A DNA stretch of 64,000 nucleotides from Clostridiales bacterium (GTDB lineage: Bacteria > Bacillota > Clostridia > Lachnospirales > Lachnospiraceae). The notes under the pieces were generated by a model. It was not told the DNA's origin and did no database searches. It worked only from the letters and a program-made list of their open reading frames with translations. Made by a program: the position numbers and the translations under genes. Within the stretch, counting starts at the first letter, position 1; every line of letters starts with the position of its first letter. Where the stretch lies: positions 80,510 through 144,509 of the forward strand of contig JAGZJZ010000013.1 of the NCBI GenBank assembly GCA_018365455.1, given 5' to 3'. Positions 50,388-59,670 of the stretch are shown piece after piece.

Positions 50388-52082
50388 CTATGTCCAGTAA
50401 CGCATAGCTGAAACTGGCTTGGTGTAGTCAAATTTAGATATTATAATACCGTCTGTTGCATTGCTGGCATGAATGATCTGTCCATTGCCAATGTAGATAC
50501 CTACATGCCCCACAGGGCTGTAATAGAATACCAGATCGCCAGGAAGAAGATGTTTCTCATCCGGGATCACGGATTTTCCTTTATTATAGATACCGCCCCA
50601 GGGTGAATAACCATTAGCCTGGTCTTCTGCAACTCGGGGGATGGATATTCCAAAGTGCTTCATGACACTCATGGTGAATCCGGAGCAGTCTGCACCGTTT
50701 GTAAGGCTGGTGCCACCCCACAAATAGGGGTTGCCGCGGAATTTCTTGGCATAAGCGGCGATCTGCTCACCTTTTGTAGCATCTGCCGGGATATCCGGAT
50801 CAATATATGCACCGTCGGCATCAAATGAATATGCGATGCCGTTAATCATAATCGTAGTTGATGAAACCATGGAACCGTCGGTATTGAAATAGTATGTACG
50901 GGTTCCAATATCTATTAAGCCTGTTTGCATGACACCATTTAAGTCGAAATAGAATCTTTTATTATCAATTGTCTGCCAGCCTTTTACTGCGGCATAATCA
51001 CTGCCAAAGTAATAGCGTTTACTGTCAGTCGTTACCCAGCCGGATACCTTATTATACTTTTTATCATTATAATAGGTTTTGCCATTTTCATAAAAAAGAC
51101 CTCTGCTGCGGGTTTGTCCGTCCCGATATCCGCTTGCCGTCACATGGTATTTTCCTACCCACTGGTCGGAAGCCATGCTGCCATCACTCTGAAGGTAACA
51201 TTTCTTTCTGGTTGGTCCGTAGGTGACCCATTTATTTTTGACCATTACACCGTTTTGATCAAAGTAGTACCATTTGCTGTCTAAGTTCTGCCAGCCAGTC
51301 ACTTTCTTGGCGGTTGAAGGGCTGAAATAATAGCGTTCCCCCTTAATGGTTGCCCATCCGGTTAACATAGAGCCTTTTTTGCCGGCGTACATCGTCTTTT
51401 TATTCAGCCATCGGTTCTTCTTTACAATACCTGATTTAGAGGAATAGTAGCGCTTGCGCCCTACTTTATACCATCCGGTTTGTAATTTTCCGGTTGATTT
51501 ATTGAAATAGTATGAGGATCTGCCAATCTTGGTAAAACCGGTTTCCATCGCTCCTGTTTCAGGATCCAGGTAGTATTTTCCATTGGGAAGAGTGAGCCAG
51601 CCTTTTGCTTTTTTGCCCTGATCATTGTAATAGTACCAAGTCTTTTCACTCGTAGACTGATACCAGCCGTTTCTCTTCTTTTTGGAGCTGGAGCTTGTAC
51701 CGGAATCTCCACTGGAGGACAATACTTTATTTCCGTATGCGTCAAACACTACTCCGTTTACCGTAGTATTGCGGGCCATGGAACCGTCAGCCGTTACATA
51801 GAAATTGCCAATCCACATATTCTTAGCCATTTTACCACTGGCTGTTAAATAGTACCATTGGCGGTCTGTGTAAACCCATCCTGTTTTCATGATACCCTGT
51901 TTATCGAAATAGTACCAATTTCCTTTTATCTTCTTAAAGCCAGTTGCATAGCCAAGTGTAGAATTCGTTGTGTACTGTCGTCCCTGATCCGTTACTTTCC
52001 AGGCCGCCTGAACATCAGGGGCAGGTATAGAAGCAGTTAATATTCCAACAAGGGAAAGCACGACAAGAATTTTTTTCTTCAT
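50388..52082 (-). CDS. Secreted choline/cell-wall-binding-repeat NlpC/P60 hydrolase
   Basis: This 564-residue exported protein has a signal peptide (MKKKILVVLSLVGILTASIP, cleavage after about DVQA) and some 15-17 cell-wall-binding repeats of about 20 residues rich in Trp/Tyr/Gly (GWYKVGRKRYYSSKSG, WYYFDQNGVM). The C-terminal C40 peptidase has Cys466 in GADCSGF, PVGHVGIYIG and IIHAS. It should bind wall polymers through the repeats and cut stem peptides. AAAGGAG supports ATG 52082; an in-frame start at 52112 is less likely. Confidence 0.92.
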   Translation of the reverse strand: MKKKILVVLSLVGILTASIPAPDVQAAWKVTDQGRQYTTNSTLGYATGFKKIKGNWYYFDKQGIMKTGWVYTDRQWYYLTASGKMAKNMWIGNFYVTADGSMARNTTVNGVVFDAYGNKVLSSSGDSGTSSSSKKKRNGWYQSTSEKTWYYYNDQGKKAKGWLTLPNGKYYLDPETGAMETGFTKIGRSSYYFNKSTGKLQTGWYKVGRKRYYSSKSGIVKKNRWLNKKTMYAGKKGSMLTGWATIKGERYYFSPSTAKKVTGWQNLDSKWYYFDQNGVMVKNKWVTYGPTRKKCYLQSDGSMASDQWVGKYHVTASGYRDGQTRSRGLFYENGKTYYNDKKYNKVSGWVTTDSKRYYFGSDYAAVKGWQTIDNKRFYFDLNGVMQTGLIDIGTRTYYFNTDGSMVSSTTIMINGIAYSFDADGAYIDPDIPADATKGEQIAAYAKKFRGNPYLWGGTSLTNGADCSGFTMSVMKHFGISIPRVAEDQANGYSPWGGIYNKGKSVIPDEKHLLPGDLVFYYSPVGHVGIYIGNGQIIHASNATDGIIISKFDYTKPVSAMRYWT

Positions 52083-52259
52083 CACTATACTCCTTTGATT
52101 TTTTATTCTCAAATTTTTTCTCTAATTTCAATCGCTTTTTTACTTTAATAATTATTGCAAGTATGTGTAAATACGTTACAAAAATATTACACTTCATTTA
52201 AAATAGTAGCCCATCTGGAAGGAAATGTCAACATTTATTCATTAAAAAGCAAAAGAAAA

Positions 52260-52292
52260 GTCCATATCTATGGATGTTGCACAGATATGGAC
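52260..52292 (-). terminator. Terminator of the V-ATPase operon
   Basis: A perfect 10-bp stem, GTCCATATCT/AGATATGGAC, followed on the minus strand by TTTTCTTTTG. Confidence 0.8.
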
Positions 52293-52486
52293 ACAAGATT
52301 TTGTATGCTATGACGAAGTAATATTTGTCATATTTATAGCTACTGAATAGTACAAGCCAGCATGTGCTATTCCTTAATAGAAAGTTTAGAACAAAAAGCG
52401 TTCCATACTTTCTATTGAAGCAGTACCGCTGACCCGTCAGCGGTATGCATGGGGGATAAGTTTGAAACGATTTCTGTGTCAAACTT
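52260..52486 (-). other. Six consecutive stem-loops after the V-ATPase operon
   Basis: Reading the minus strand after subunit D: AAGTTTGA/TCAAACTT (52486-52458), TACCGCTGA/TCAGCGGTA with a 4-nt loop (52445-52424), AATAGAAAGT/ACTTTCTATT (52416-52376), GAATAG/CTATTC (52372-52345), TATGAC/GTCATA (52332-52309) and the terminator GTCCATATCT/AGATATGGAC with TTTTCTTTT (52292-52260). This fills most of the 408-bp gap 52083-52490. It may be a structured 3' UTR or a processed small RNA. The hydrolase promoter must lie in 52083-52250. Confidence 0.6.
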
Positions 52487-52490
52487 AGTT

Positions 52491-53108
52491 CTATTTGGAA
52501 TGCATACGTTTTATGACTTTCAGTCTTGTAAATTCTTCACGTTCTTTTTCTTCCAATGCATTTTGAATACTCTTTGTAAGGTCTGTGTAAGTAGGGATTG
52601 TAATGTTCTTCAAAGCATTGGCACGTTTTTGCGTTTTCTTGATATTGGTTGCAAGCCGGTATGCTGAATTCTCGATCATGGAAAGTCTGATCGTCAGTTC
52701 CTTTACTTTTTCGAAGGAAACCTTTGCCTCATCCAGTGACCGTTTCGTCGTATAATAGGCGTATGTTGGTTCATTTACGATGGGATCCGATTCCACAAGA
52801 GGAATTTCAGTACCCATAACGCTTCGCGTCTTTATACGAATGGAATTCTCAACCGGTACGGAGAAAGAGATCTCCTGTACGTAGTTGATACCGTGCTCTA
52901 TATTAGCTCTTTGGAGAGCTGCATAGGCGGTACGGAATGTTTCATCAATCTGTGATTGAATATCCTGCGCCTGGTCAATCAGCCCCATAATCTCTTTGAT
53001 CAGGATATTTCTCTTCTTATCCATCAGATCGAAGCCCTGTTTTGCAAGAGCCAGAGAGTTTTTGGCTAATATTAAGTTACCCTTCGTAGGAAATGTATTT
53101 GGATTCAT
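52491..53108 (-). CDS. ntpD: V-type ATPase subunit D (central stalk)
   Basis: This 205-residue coiled-coil rotor shaft lies within the A3B3 head. The N-terminal PTKGNLILAKNSLALAKQG and C-terminal RLATNIKKTQKRANALKNI match the family; the central part links the two long helices. It overlaps the subunit B stop (TAATGA) by 1 bp, and GAGGTGAT precedes the ATG. It is the last gene of the operon, before the stem-loop array. Confidence 0.95.
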   Translation of the reverse strand: MNPNTFPTKGNLILAKNSLALAKQGFDLMDKKRNILIKEIMGLIDQAQDIQSQIDETFRTAYAALQRANIEHGINYVQEISFSVPVENSIRIKTRSVMGTEIPLVESDPIVNEPTYAYYTTKRSLDEAKVSFEKVKELTIRLSMIENSAYRLATNIKKTQKRANALKNITIPTYTDLTKSIQNALEEKEREEFTRLKVIKRMHSK

Positions 53109-54499
53109 TAAATCACCTCTGACTCGGCAGGTTTGTAGTATTTATCAAGAACCTTTGTATCGATACGGTCAAGTTCTTCTCTCGGAAGCATTCCAAGAAG
53201 TTCCCAGCCTTTTTCCAAGGTATCGATGATGGAACGGTTTTCGTTTTCGCCCTGTCCAACGAATTCCTGTTCAAAAGCTTTACCAAATTTCAAATAAATT
53301 TTATCCAGAGGAGAAAGTTCATCTTCACCGATTACGCTTGCCAGGGCTCTGGCATCTCCAACCTTTGCGTAGCAGGAGAATAGCTGGTTGGCAACATCCT
53401 GATGATCTTCTCTGGTATATCCGGCTCCGATACCATCCTTCATCAGACGGGAAAGGGATGGGAGCACGTTGATCGGCGGGTAAATTGCCTGGCCATGTAA
53501 TTCACGGTCCAATACGATCTGTCCCTCGGTGATATATCCCGTAAGGTCAGGAATCGGATGTGTGATATCATCGTTTGGCATGGTCAGAATCGGAATCTGG
53601 GTCACAGAACCGCTGATGCCCTGTACGATGCCTGCTCTTTCATAAATAGTAGCCAATTCACTGTATAAGTAACCAGGGAACCCTTTTCTACTGGGAATTT
53701 CACCTTTGGATGAGGAAACCTCACGCATTGCTTCCGCAAAGGAGGTCATATCTGTTAAGATAACCAGGATATGCATGCCTTTTTCAAAAGCCAGATATTC
53801 CGCAGCAGTAAGTGCTACCTTAGGTGTGATCAGACGTTCTACTACCGGATCGTTTGCCAGGTTCAGGTACATTACAACGTGATCGGATACGCCGCTTTCC
53901 TCAAAGGTTTTGCGGAAGAATTCGGCTACGTCATATTTTACACCCATAGCTGCAAATACAATTGCGAATTTTTCATCTGAGTTATCACCCAGAGAAGCCT
54001 GTTTTACGATCTGTGCGGCAAGTCTGTCATGGGGCAGACCGTTTCCGGAGAAGATAGGAAGCTTCTGTCCACGGATCAATGTGGTCAGTCCGTCGATTGC
54101 AGAAACGCCGGTACGGATATAGTTACGCGGATATTCACGGGTTACCGGGTTAAGGGGCAGACCGTTTACATTTAATTTTACTTCCGGTGTAATTTCACCA
54201 AGGTCGTCAATAGGCTGACCGATACCGTTGAAAGTACGTCCCAGGATATCCGGAGATAATGCAATCTCTATCGGATGTCCGGTTAATTTTGTATGGGTAT
54301 TTTTCAGGGACATATTTTCATTTCCTTCAAATACCTGAATGATTGCTTTGTCTTCATATAGCTCTACGATACGGCCCAGTTTCTTTTCGGTTCCTTCCAC
54401 CGTAATTTCTACGATTTCTTCGAAAGAAGCATTCTGGACTCCTTCTAATACAATAAGGGGGCCGTTGATCTGACTAAGTCCTAAATATTCAATTGACAT
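53108..54499 (-). CDS. ntpB: V-type ATPase subunit B
   Basis: This 463-residue non-catalytic nucleotide-fold subunit of the V1 head lacks a Walker A lysine loop (IFSGNGLPHDRLAAQI), as expected for B. It retains VILTDMTSFAEAMRE-like ILVILTDMTSFAEAMREV and PSRKGFPGYLYSELATIYERAG. It alternates with subunit A in the hexamer. GGAGGG precedes the ATG and A ends 11 bp upstream. Confidence 0.96.
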   Translation of the reverse strand: MSIEYLGLSQINGPLIVLEGVQNASFEEIVEITVEGTEKKLGRIVELYEDKAIIQVFEGNENMSLKNTHTKLTGHPIEIALSPDILGRTFNGIGQPIDDLGEITPEVKLNVNGLPLNPVTREYPRNYIRTGVSAIDGLTTLIRGQKLPIFSGNGLPHDRLAAQIVKQASLGDNSDEKFAIVFAAMGVKYDVAEFFRKTFEESGVSDHVVMYLNLANDPVVERLITPKVALTAAEYLAFEKGMHILVILTDMTSFAEAMREVSSSKGEIPSRKGFPGYLYSELATIYERAGIVQGISGSVTQIPILTMPNDDITHPIPDLTGYITEGQIVLDRELHGQAIYPPINVLPSLSRLMKDGIGAGYTREDHQDVANQLFSCYAKVGDARALASVIGEDELSPLDKIYLKFGKAFEQEFVGQGENENRSIIDTLEKGWELLGMLPREELDRIDTKVLDKYYKPAESEVI

Positions 54500-54510
54500 G
54501 ATTAACCCTC

Positions 54511-56277
54511 CTATGCATTCTTAGCTAAAACTTCGTTATAGAATTCGTCGATTTCTCTTGCGTAATCGTCGAATTTTTCCAGATGATCGTTTGGAACATC
54601 ATATTTAATAGAAACAATTTTATCGAAAATGTTGCTTTCTTTTAAGATGGACATTGGCATACCCATAGTAACCAGGGCTTTTGCTTTTTTATTCAGGTAA
54701 AGAATGATTCCCATCATTTTAAACTGTTTGGTCATCGGAACGCAGGTATCATCTTTGTGGAATGCATTCTGCTGTAAGAAGCCAAGACGGATTACTCTTG
54801 CGATTTCCAGGGTAAGCTTCTGGTCATCCGGCAGTACGTCACCGCCGATCAGCTTAACGATTTCCATTAAACTGCTTTCCTGATTCAGGATTGCCATAAT
54901 CTGATTCCGGTAATCCACAAAGTTGGGATCTACATTGTCTTTGTACCATGGACCCAGGTCTGTTAAATATTCGCTGTAGCTGGTAAGCCACTGAATTGCC
55001 GGGAAATGTCTTGCGTATGCAAGGGATTTATCAAGTCCCCAGAAACATCTTACGAAACGTTTTGTATTTTGTGTAACAGGTTCGGAGAAATCACCACCCT
55101 GAGGAGATACAGCTCCGATGATAGATACGCTTCCTTCTGTTCCGTTTAAGTTCTGCATAAGTCCGGCTCTTTCATAGAAAGCGGATAATCTGGATGCCAG
55201 ATATGCCGGGAAACCTTCCTCAGCAGGCATTTCTTCCAGACGTCCCGATAATTCACGGAGAGCCTCTGCCCAACGGGAAGTGGAATCAGCCATGATCGCA
55301 ACGTCATAACCCATATCACGATAGTATTCAGCCAGTGTGATTCCGGTGTAAATGGAAGCTTCACGGGCAGCAACAGGCATGTTGGATGTATTTGCAATCA
55401 GAGTGGTTCTGTCCATCAGCGGATTGCCGCTTCTGGGATCCACCAGTTCGGAGAATTCTTCCAGAACCTGTGTCATCTCGTTTCCACGTTCACCACAGCC
55501 AATGTAGATGATAATGTCGGCGTTGGACCATTTTGCAATCTGATGCTGTGTCATGGTTTTTCCGGTTCCGAATCCTCCGGGAACGGCAGCGGTACCGCCT
55601 TTTGCGATTGGGAACATGGAATCAATGATACGCTGTCCGGTAATCAGCGGCTTGCTTGCTGCATAACGTTTCTCAGTCGGTCTTGGAACACGGATCGGCC
55701 ATTTCTGTGCTAAAGTTAATTTTCGTTCTGTACCATCCGGTAACTGTATGGTAACGATTGGATCATTAATAGTATATTGTCCGTCTTTCGCAACATCTAA
55801 GATGGTGCCCTTCATATTAGGAGGAACCATAGATTTATGTGTGATAGCCGGAGTTTCCGGTACTTCTGCGATAATGGTGCCGCCGCATACGGTGTCGCCC
55901 GGTTTAACTGTGATATGTACGTCCCACAGTTTGGAAGTATCCAGAGAATCAACACTTACACCACGGTTGATATATTTACCGGAGTTTTTCGCGATCTCAC
56001 TAAGCGGACGTTCAATACCATCAAAAATATTATTTAAGATACCCGGTGCAAGTGTTACGGAGATGGCATCGCCTGTTGCGATTACTTCTTCACCCGGTTT
56101 CATGCCGGTAGTTTCTTCATATACCTGTACGGTTGTGGTATCTGTTGTCAAGCTGATGACCTCACCAACTAATTTTTCTTTACCAACATAAACCATCTCA
56201 GCCATTTTGAAGCCGGTGTTGCCTTTTAAGTAGACAACAGGTCCGTTGATACCATAGATAATGCCTGTTCTAGTCAT
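54511..56277 (-). CDS. ntpA: V-type ATPase catalytic subunit A
   Basis: This 588-residue catalytic subunit has Walker A GGFGTGKT near residue 232, GCGERGNEM with catalytic Glu, MADSTSRWAEALRE and EEGFPAYLASRLSAFYERAG. It also has the non-homologous insert region of A subunits near 120-190. It hydrolyses or synthesizes ATP at the A-B interface. The ATG overlaps the end of subunit E by 8 bp, and GGAGGT lies 7 nt upstream. Confidence 0.97.
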   Translation of the reverse strand: MTRTGIIYGINGPVVYLKGNTGFKMAEMVYVGKEKLVGEVISLTTDTTTVQVYEETTGMKPGEEVIATGDAISVTLAPGILNNIFDGIERPLSEIAKNSGKYINRGVSVDSLDTSKLWDVHITVKPGDTVCGGTIIAEVPETPAITHKSMVPPNMKGTILDVAKDGQYTINDPIVTIQLPDGTERKLTLAQKWPIRVPRPTEKRYAASKPLITGQRIIDSMFPIAKGGTAAVPGGFGTGKTMTQHQIAKWSNADIIIYIGCGERGNEMTQVLEEFSELVDPRSGNPLMDRTTLIANTSNMPVAAREASIYTGITLAEYYRDMGYDVAIMADSTSRWAEALRELSGRLEEMPAEEGFPAYLASRLSAFYERAGLMQNLNGTEGSVSIIGAVSPQGGDFSEPVTQNTKRFVRCFWGLDKSLAYARHFPAIQWLTSYSEYLTDLGPWYKDNVDPNFVDYRNQIMAILNQESSLMEIVKLIGGDVLPDDQKLTLEIARVIRLGFLQQNAFHKDDTCVPMTKQFKMMGIILYLNKKAKALVTMGMPMSILKESNIFDKIVSIKYDVPNDHLEKFDDYAREIDEFYNEVLAKNA

Positions 56278-56857
56278 GGGTCATACCTCCGTCAAATGTA
56301 AATTCTGCCTTTGCCTCTTCCAATTTTGTTGCAAAGGAATTATCAATTAAAATATGCCGGTCGGCAAGAACTGCTCTTGTGCCGCCCATAAACGAATATT
56401 CGGATAAGGATACCTGTTCATTCGTTGCGGCGCCCAGACTTAACTGTTTGGAAGAGTCTGCAGGATCAATATAAATGATAACCTTTCCCTCTCCAGCAAG
56501 TTCTTTGATCTCATGAATCTGATTAACTAATAATTTGTCATAGGCGGGAGAAGACATATAATCCTCTAACATTGCCTTAACTTCTACAAAAAGCTTTTCT
56601 TTTAATTCATTGTGCTTTTTGGTAATTTCTCTTTTTATCTGAAGCTGTTCCTTTGAAAGAGCCATATTGTTTGCTCGTTTTAAGCTTTCTGTCTCAGTTT
56701 TTATCTGAAGGGCAGCCTGCCGTTTTTTAGCAGTTACATGCTCGGTTTTGATTTTTTCAAGAGCAGTTTTATGTTCTGATATAATCTGAGTTGCCTGTTC
56801 TCTGGCATTTTCTAAGGAAGATTCTTCGAAATGTTTTAATTTTTCTTCGGTTGTCAA
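56270..56857 (-). CDS. ntpE: V-type ATPase subunit E (peripheral stalk)
   Basis: This protein of about 195 residues has a long N-terminal helix (EEKLKHFEESSLENAREQAT onwards) for the peripheral stalk and a globular C-terminus (SEYSFMGGTRAVLADRHILI). I prefer TTG 56857, 7 nt after AGAGGG. GTG at 56866 is in frame but abuts that ribosome site. The stop overlaps subunit A. Sequence conservation is low in the family, and the position in the operon supports the call. Confidence 0.9.
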   Translation of the reverse strand: MTTEEKLKHFEESSLENAREQATQIISEHKTALEKIKTEHVTAKKRQAALQIKTETESLKRANNMALSKEQLQIKREITKKHNELKEKLFVEVKAMLEDYMSSPAYDKLLVNQIHEIKELAGEGKVIIYIDPADSSKQLSLGAATNEQVSLSEYSFMGGTRAVLADRHILIDNSFATKLEEAKAEFTFDGGMTHD

Positions 56858-56871
56858 AATCTTCACCCTCT

Positions 56872-57180
56872 TTACAATTTTATTCCAATGGCTTCATTTA
56901 CGTAAGAAGTGATAAAGTCCGGCTTACGTCCCGTACCATGCCTATCCGGTATTTCAATGATAAGTGGAAGTCTTCGGTTTAGCTTTACATCGTCAATTAT
57001 TTCCGGAAATTCCCTGCCGAATTTCTCGGTCAGCAGGATGATGCCAATATCTTTATTGGCAACCGTGCGTTCCAGGGCTTCCCTCAATTCAGGTTTCTCA
57101 TGAACTACGCATCCTTCCACTCCTGCTAGTCTCATACCGGTATAAGTATCTACATTATCACTGATTAGATACATCTTCAT
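56872..57180 (-). CDS. ntpF: V-type ATPase subunit F
   Basis: This 102-residue small Rossmann-like rotor subunit binds D. It has MYLISDNVDTYTGMRLAGVEG near the N-terminus and IGIILLTEKFGREFPEIID, the family motif. No clear ribosome site precedes the ATG. The gene begins 4 bp after the K stop, so translation is probably coupled. Confidence 0.93.
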   Translation of the reverse strand: MKMYLISDNVDTYTGMRLAGVEGCVVHEKPELREALERTVANKDIGIILLTEKFGREFPEIIDDVKLNRRLPLIIEIPDRHGTGRKPDFITSYVNEAIGIKL

Positions 57181-57184
57181 AGAA

Positions 57185-57628
57185 TTATAATTTACCTAAG
57201 ATCATGAAGGAGATGATCAGACCGTAGAGACACACACCTTCTGCAAGACCTACGAAGATCAGTGATTTACCAAGAATACTCTGGTCTTCACTAATTGCAC
57301 CAAGGGCAGCACTAGCAGCACTAGCAACGGCAATACCACCACCGATACAAGATAATCCGGTAACTAAAGCAGCAGCCAGGTAACCAAGTCCTACGGATAA
57401 GCCTGGAAGAGCTTCACCTGTAGCTTCTGCAGCCATAGCAGTTGATCCGTCTCCGCCGAATGCCAGGATAGCACCGAGAACCATAGTTCCAAAGAAGAAG
57501 AAGCAGTTGATGCCCAAAGAAGTTTTATATCTGCCTTTATTTCTCTCTCCGATTAAAAATGCTCCAAAAGGTACGATGATGCTGAGAACCAATGCGATTA
57601 CTAATACGATTGATGTTAATGTTGTCAT
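57185..57628 (-). CDS. ntpK: V-type ATPase membrane rotor subunit K (c ring)
   Basis: This 147-residue proteolipid has four helices. The second hairpin has the ion-binding Glu in GLAEGVCLYGL and GGGIAVASAASAALGA. The first hairpin lacks the PGTQ motif that supplies Na+ ligands in Enterococcus hirae NtpK, and GIAQGK is replaced by IGGGIA. This suggests H+ rather than Na+ coupling, though inferred by comparison from memory. AGGAGG precedes the ATG; 85 bp separate it from subunit I. Confidence 0.93.
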   Translation of the reverse strand: MTTLTSIVLVIALVLSIIVPFGAFLIGERNKGRYKTSLGINCFFFFGTMVLGAILAFGGDGSTAMAAEATGEALPGLSVGLGYLAAALVTGLSCIGGGIAVASAASAALGAISEDQSILGKSLIFVGLAEGVCLYGLIISFMILGKL

Positions 57629-57713
57629 TATATTATCCTCCTAAAATAAAAAATGTTTTTATATTCAAAAAACTGCTTTGCAATTTTTGATTTAAATTTG
57701 ATTGGCGTCTTTC

Positions 57714-59651
57714 TTAGGCGGCCTTATCTTTTTTTGAAAATGGTTTGAATTCACGTCCAGTGCCCTTGTAGAAACGGCTGAACATTTCATAATATTCAAG
57801 ACGCAGTACCTGGATACCAACGATCAAACCTTCCATACCACAAACGATCAGGTTACCGAGAATGATAACCAGCCAGTTGGGTGCACCGCCGTTTTCTGCG
57901 CCGGCAAGCATAAGTACAACTTCCATCATAGCTCCGTGGCTGACGGCAAATGCGCCGATACGGACGAAGGAAAGTGTATTTGAGAAGTAGCTTAAAAGCA
58001 CTTCAAACATTTCAAATATGGTTTGAACAATAAACATTCCCTTTTCTTTTGGCAAAAAGTCAGCTTTTTTCTCTACCAGTTTGGAGAGAGGCTCTTTTAA
58101 AGCAATCAGAATTAGCGGAATGACAAACATAACGACTAATACGATACCTGCCGGTAAGGTGTTTCCTGTCATGAAAAGCACGATCACTGCCACGATTGCC
58201 CCGTAGAATACCAGTCCTGCAAGACCGTTTGTATCAAACCAGGTGTTTTCAGCATCTTTTGCTTTAATACCATTTATAATATGAAAGATCATTGTTACGA
58301 TAATCAGGAACATACCAAAAGCAATTGCCACGATAAATACCGTATTTAAATTGCCGATAAAAGGTATCGTTGACATGTGGTTTACCGGACGAAGCCATAT
58401 GGGCTCCAGAACATCTTCAAACCCGAATAAACTGCCGAACAGGAACCCGAATATCGTGGAAAAAAATCCGGCACAGCTGATGATCGCTGCCAGATCCAGT
58501 TTTTTGAAGCGGTACAATAAAAATCCGCCGATTAAAAGCAATAATCCCTGGCCTACATCTCCGAACATGGCGCCAAAGATAAAGGCGTAGGTAAGGCCTA
58601 CAAATATCGTAGGGTCAATTTCGTTGTAAGCCGGAAGTCCATACATGCGTACAAACATTTCAAATGGCCGGAACAACTTAGGATTTTTCAATTTGGTAGG
58701 GGGAGAATTCACAATATTGTTATTATCATCCTCTACAATACAGTATAGATTTTCATCCTCCGAGATATCCTGTTGGAAAGATCTTGCATCTTCCTCTGAC
58801 ATCCATCCACATAAGATGTAGAATATCTGTTTTGATTCTTTCGTGCAGGCTGCAAGCTTGCGGACATCAAAGTTGGTGGACAATGCCTGTAACTTCGCCT
58901 GTGCCAGAAGCAGCAGTTCCTTGTGTTCGGTAAGGGCACGGCTGATCTCTTCATTACAAGCGGTAATCTCCCTGCTGTACTTATCAATGTCTGCCTTAAG
59001 GTCATCATATGCCTCTTTTGGTGTTCCGGCATATTCATCCGGAAGATAAATACGTTCGAAATGCATGGAAGAGTACACCGCATCTATTTTGGATGCCTGG
59101 GAAGCAGGTACAAAGTAGACGCCCCACACATAATCTTCATCGGTGTGGCATTTGTAGAATACGGTATCGAAATCATCGTAGACGTATCTCTCTAATTTCG
59201 TATAGTAATCATGAGCGATTTTACCAAAGCGGTACTTAATAAATTTAAATTCCAATACGGCATGTATGTTGTACTGAAATTCTAAGAATGGCTCGATTTT
59301 CTGAATGGAAGCTCGTAAGGATTCTCTTTTGGCATCCAGTTCATTTCGCTTCGTTCGGATATCTCCGATTTTGGTATCCAGTTCATTTACAACATCCAGT
59401 GCTTTTTCCAGCGTGATATGTTTGGTTGTAGTAAAATGCGGATCTTTTACAAGCTCAGCATATTCATTTGCTTTCAGGAGCCATTCACGATATGGATTAA
59501 TTTCCATAAATGGCCTTAAATGTTCCACTGTTTTTAAATCAGATAAGGCGTTCTCCAAATGAATTTCATATTTGGACAAGTATTCGTTTACCACGCGGTC
59601 GATATCCGCCTTGGGACCCGTAATACTTAAAAATTTCATTTTGACAATCAC
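57714..59651 (-). CDS. ntpI: V-type ATPase membrane subunit I (a subunit)
   Basis: This 645-residue stator subunit has a long cytosolic N-terminal coiled-coil half (to about 330) and a membrane half with about 8 helices carrying the ion half-channels. The C-terminal half has FGAMFGDVGQGL near 365-376, and LSYFSNTLSFVRIGAFAVSH with the essential Arg, followed by the EGLIVGIQVLRLEYYEMFSRF end. The start is GTG 59651, supported by GAGGAGG 7 nt upstream. It anchors the stalks and faces the c ring. Confidence 0.95.
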   Translation of the reverse strand: MIVKMKFLSITGPKADIDRVVNEYLSKYEIHLENALSDLKTVEHLRPFMEINPYREWLLKANEYAELVKDPHFTTTKHITLEKALDVVNELDTKIGDIRTKRNELDAKRESLRASIQKIEPFLEFQYNIHAVLEFKFIKYRFGKIAHDYYTKLERYVYDDFDTVFYKCHTDEDYVWGVYFVPASQASKIDAVYSSMHFERIYLPDEYAGTPKEAYDDLKADIDKYSREITACNEEISRALTEHKELLLLAQAKLQALSTNFDVRKLAACTKESKQIFYILCGWMSEEDARSFQQDISEDENLYCIVEDDNNNIVNSPPTKLKNPKLFRPFEMFVRMYGLPAYNEIDPTIFVGLTYAFIFGAMFGDVGQGLLLLIGGFLLYRFKKLDLAAIISCAGFFSTIFGFLFGSLFGFEDVLEPIWLRPVNHMSTIPFIGNLNTVFIVAIAFGMFLIIVTMIFHIINGIKAKDAENTWFDTNGLAGLVFYGAIVAVIVLFMTGNTLPAGIVLVVMFVIPLILIALKEPLSKLVEKKADFLPKEKGMFIVQTIFEMFEVLLSYFSNTLSFVRIGAFAVSHGAMMEVVLMLAGAENGGAPNWLVIILGNLIVCGMEGLIVGIQVLRLEYYEMFSRFYKGTGREFKPFSKKDKAA

Positions 59652-59670
59652 AAGTTACACCTCCTCTGCT

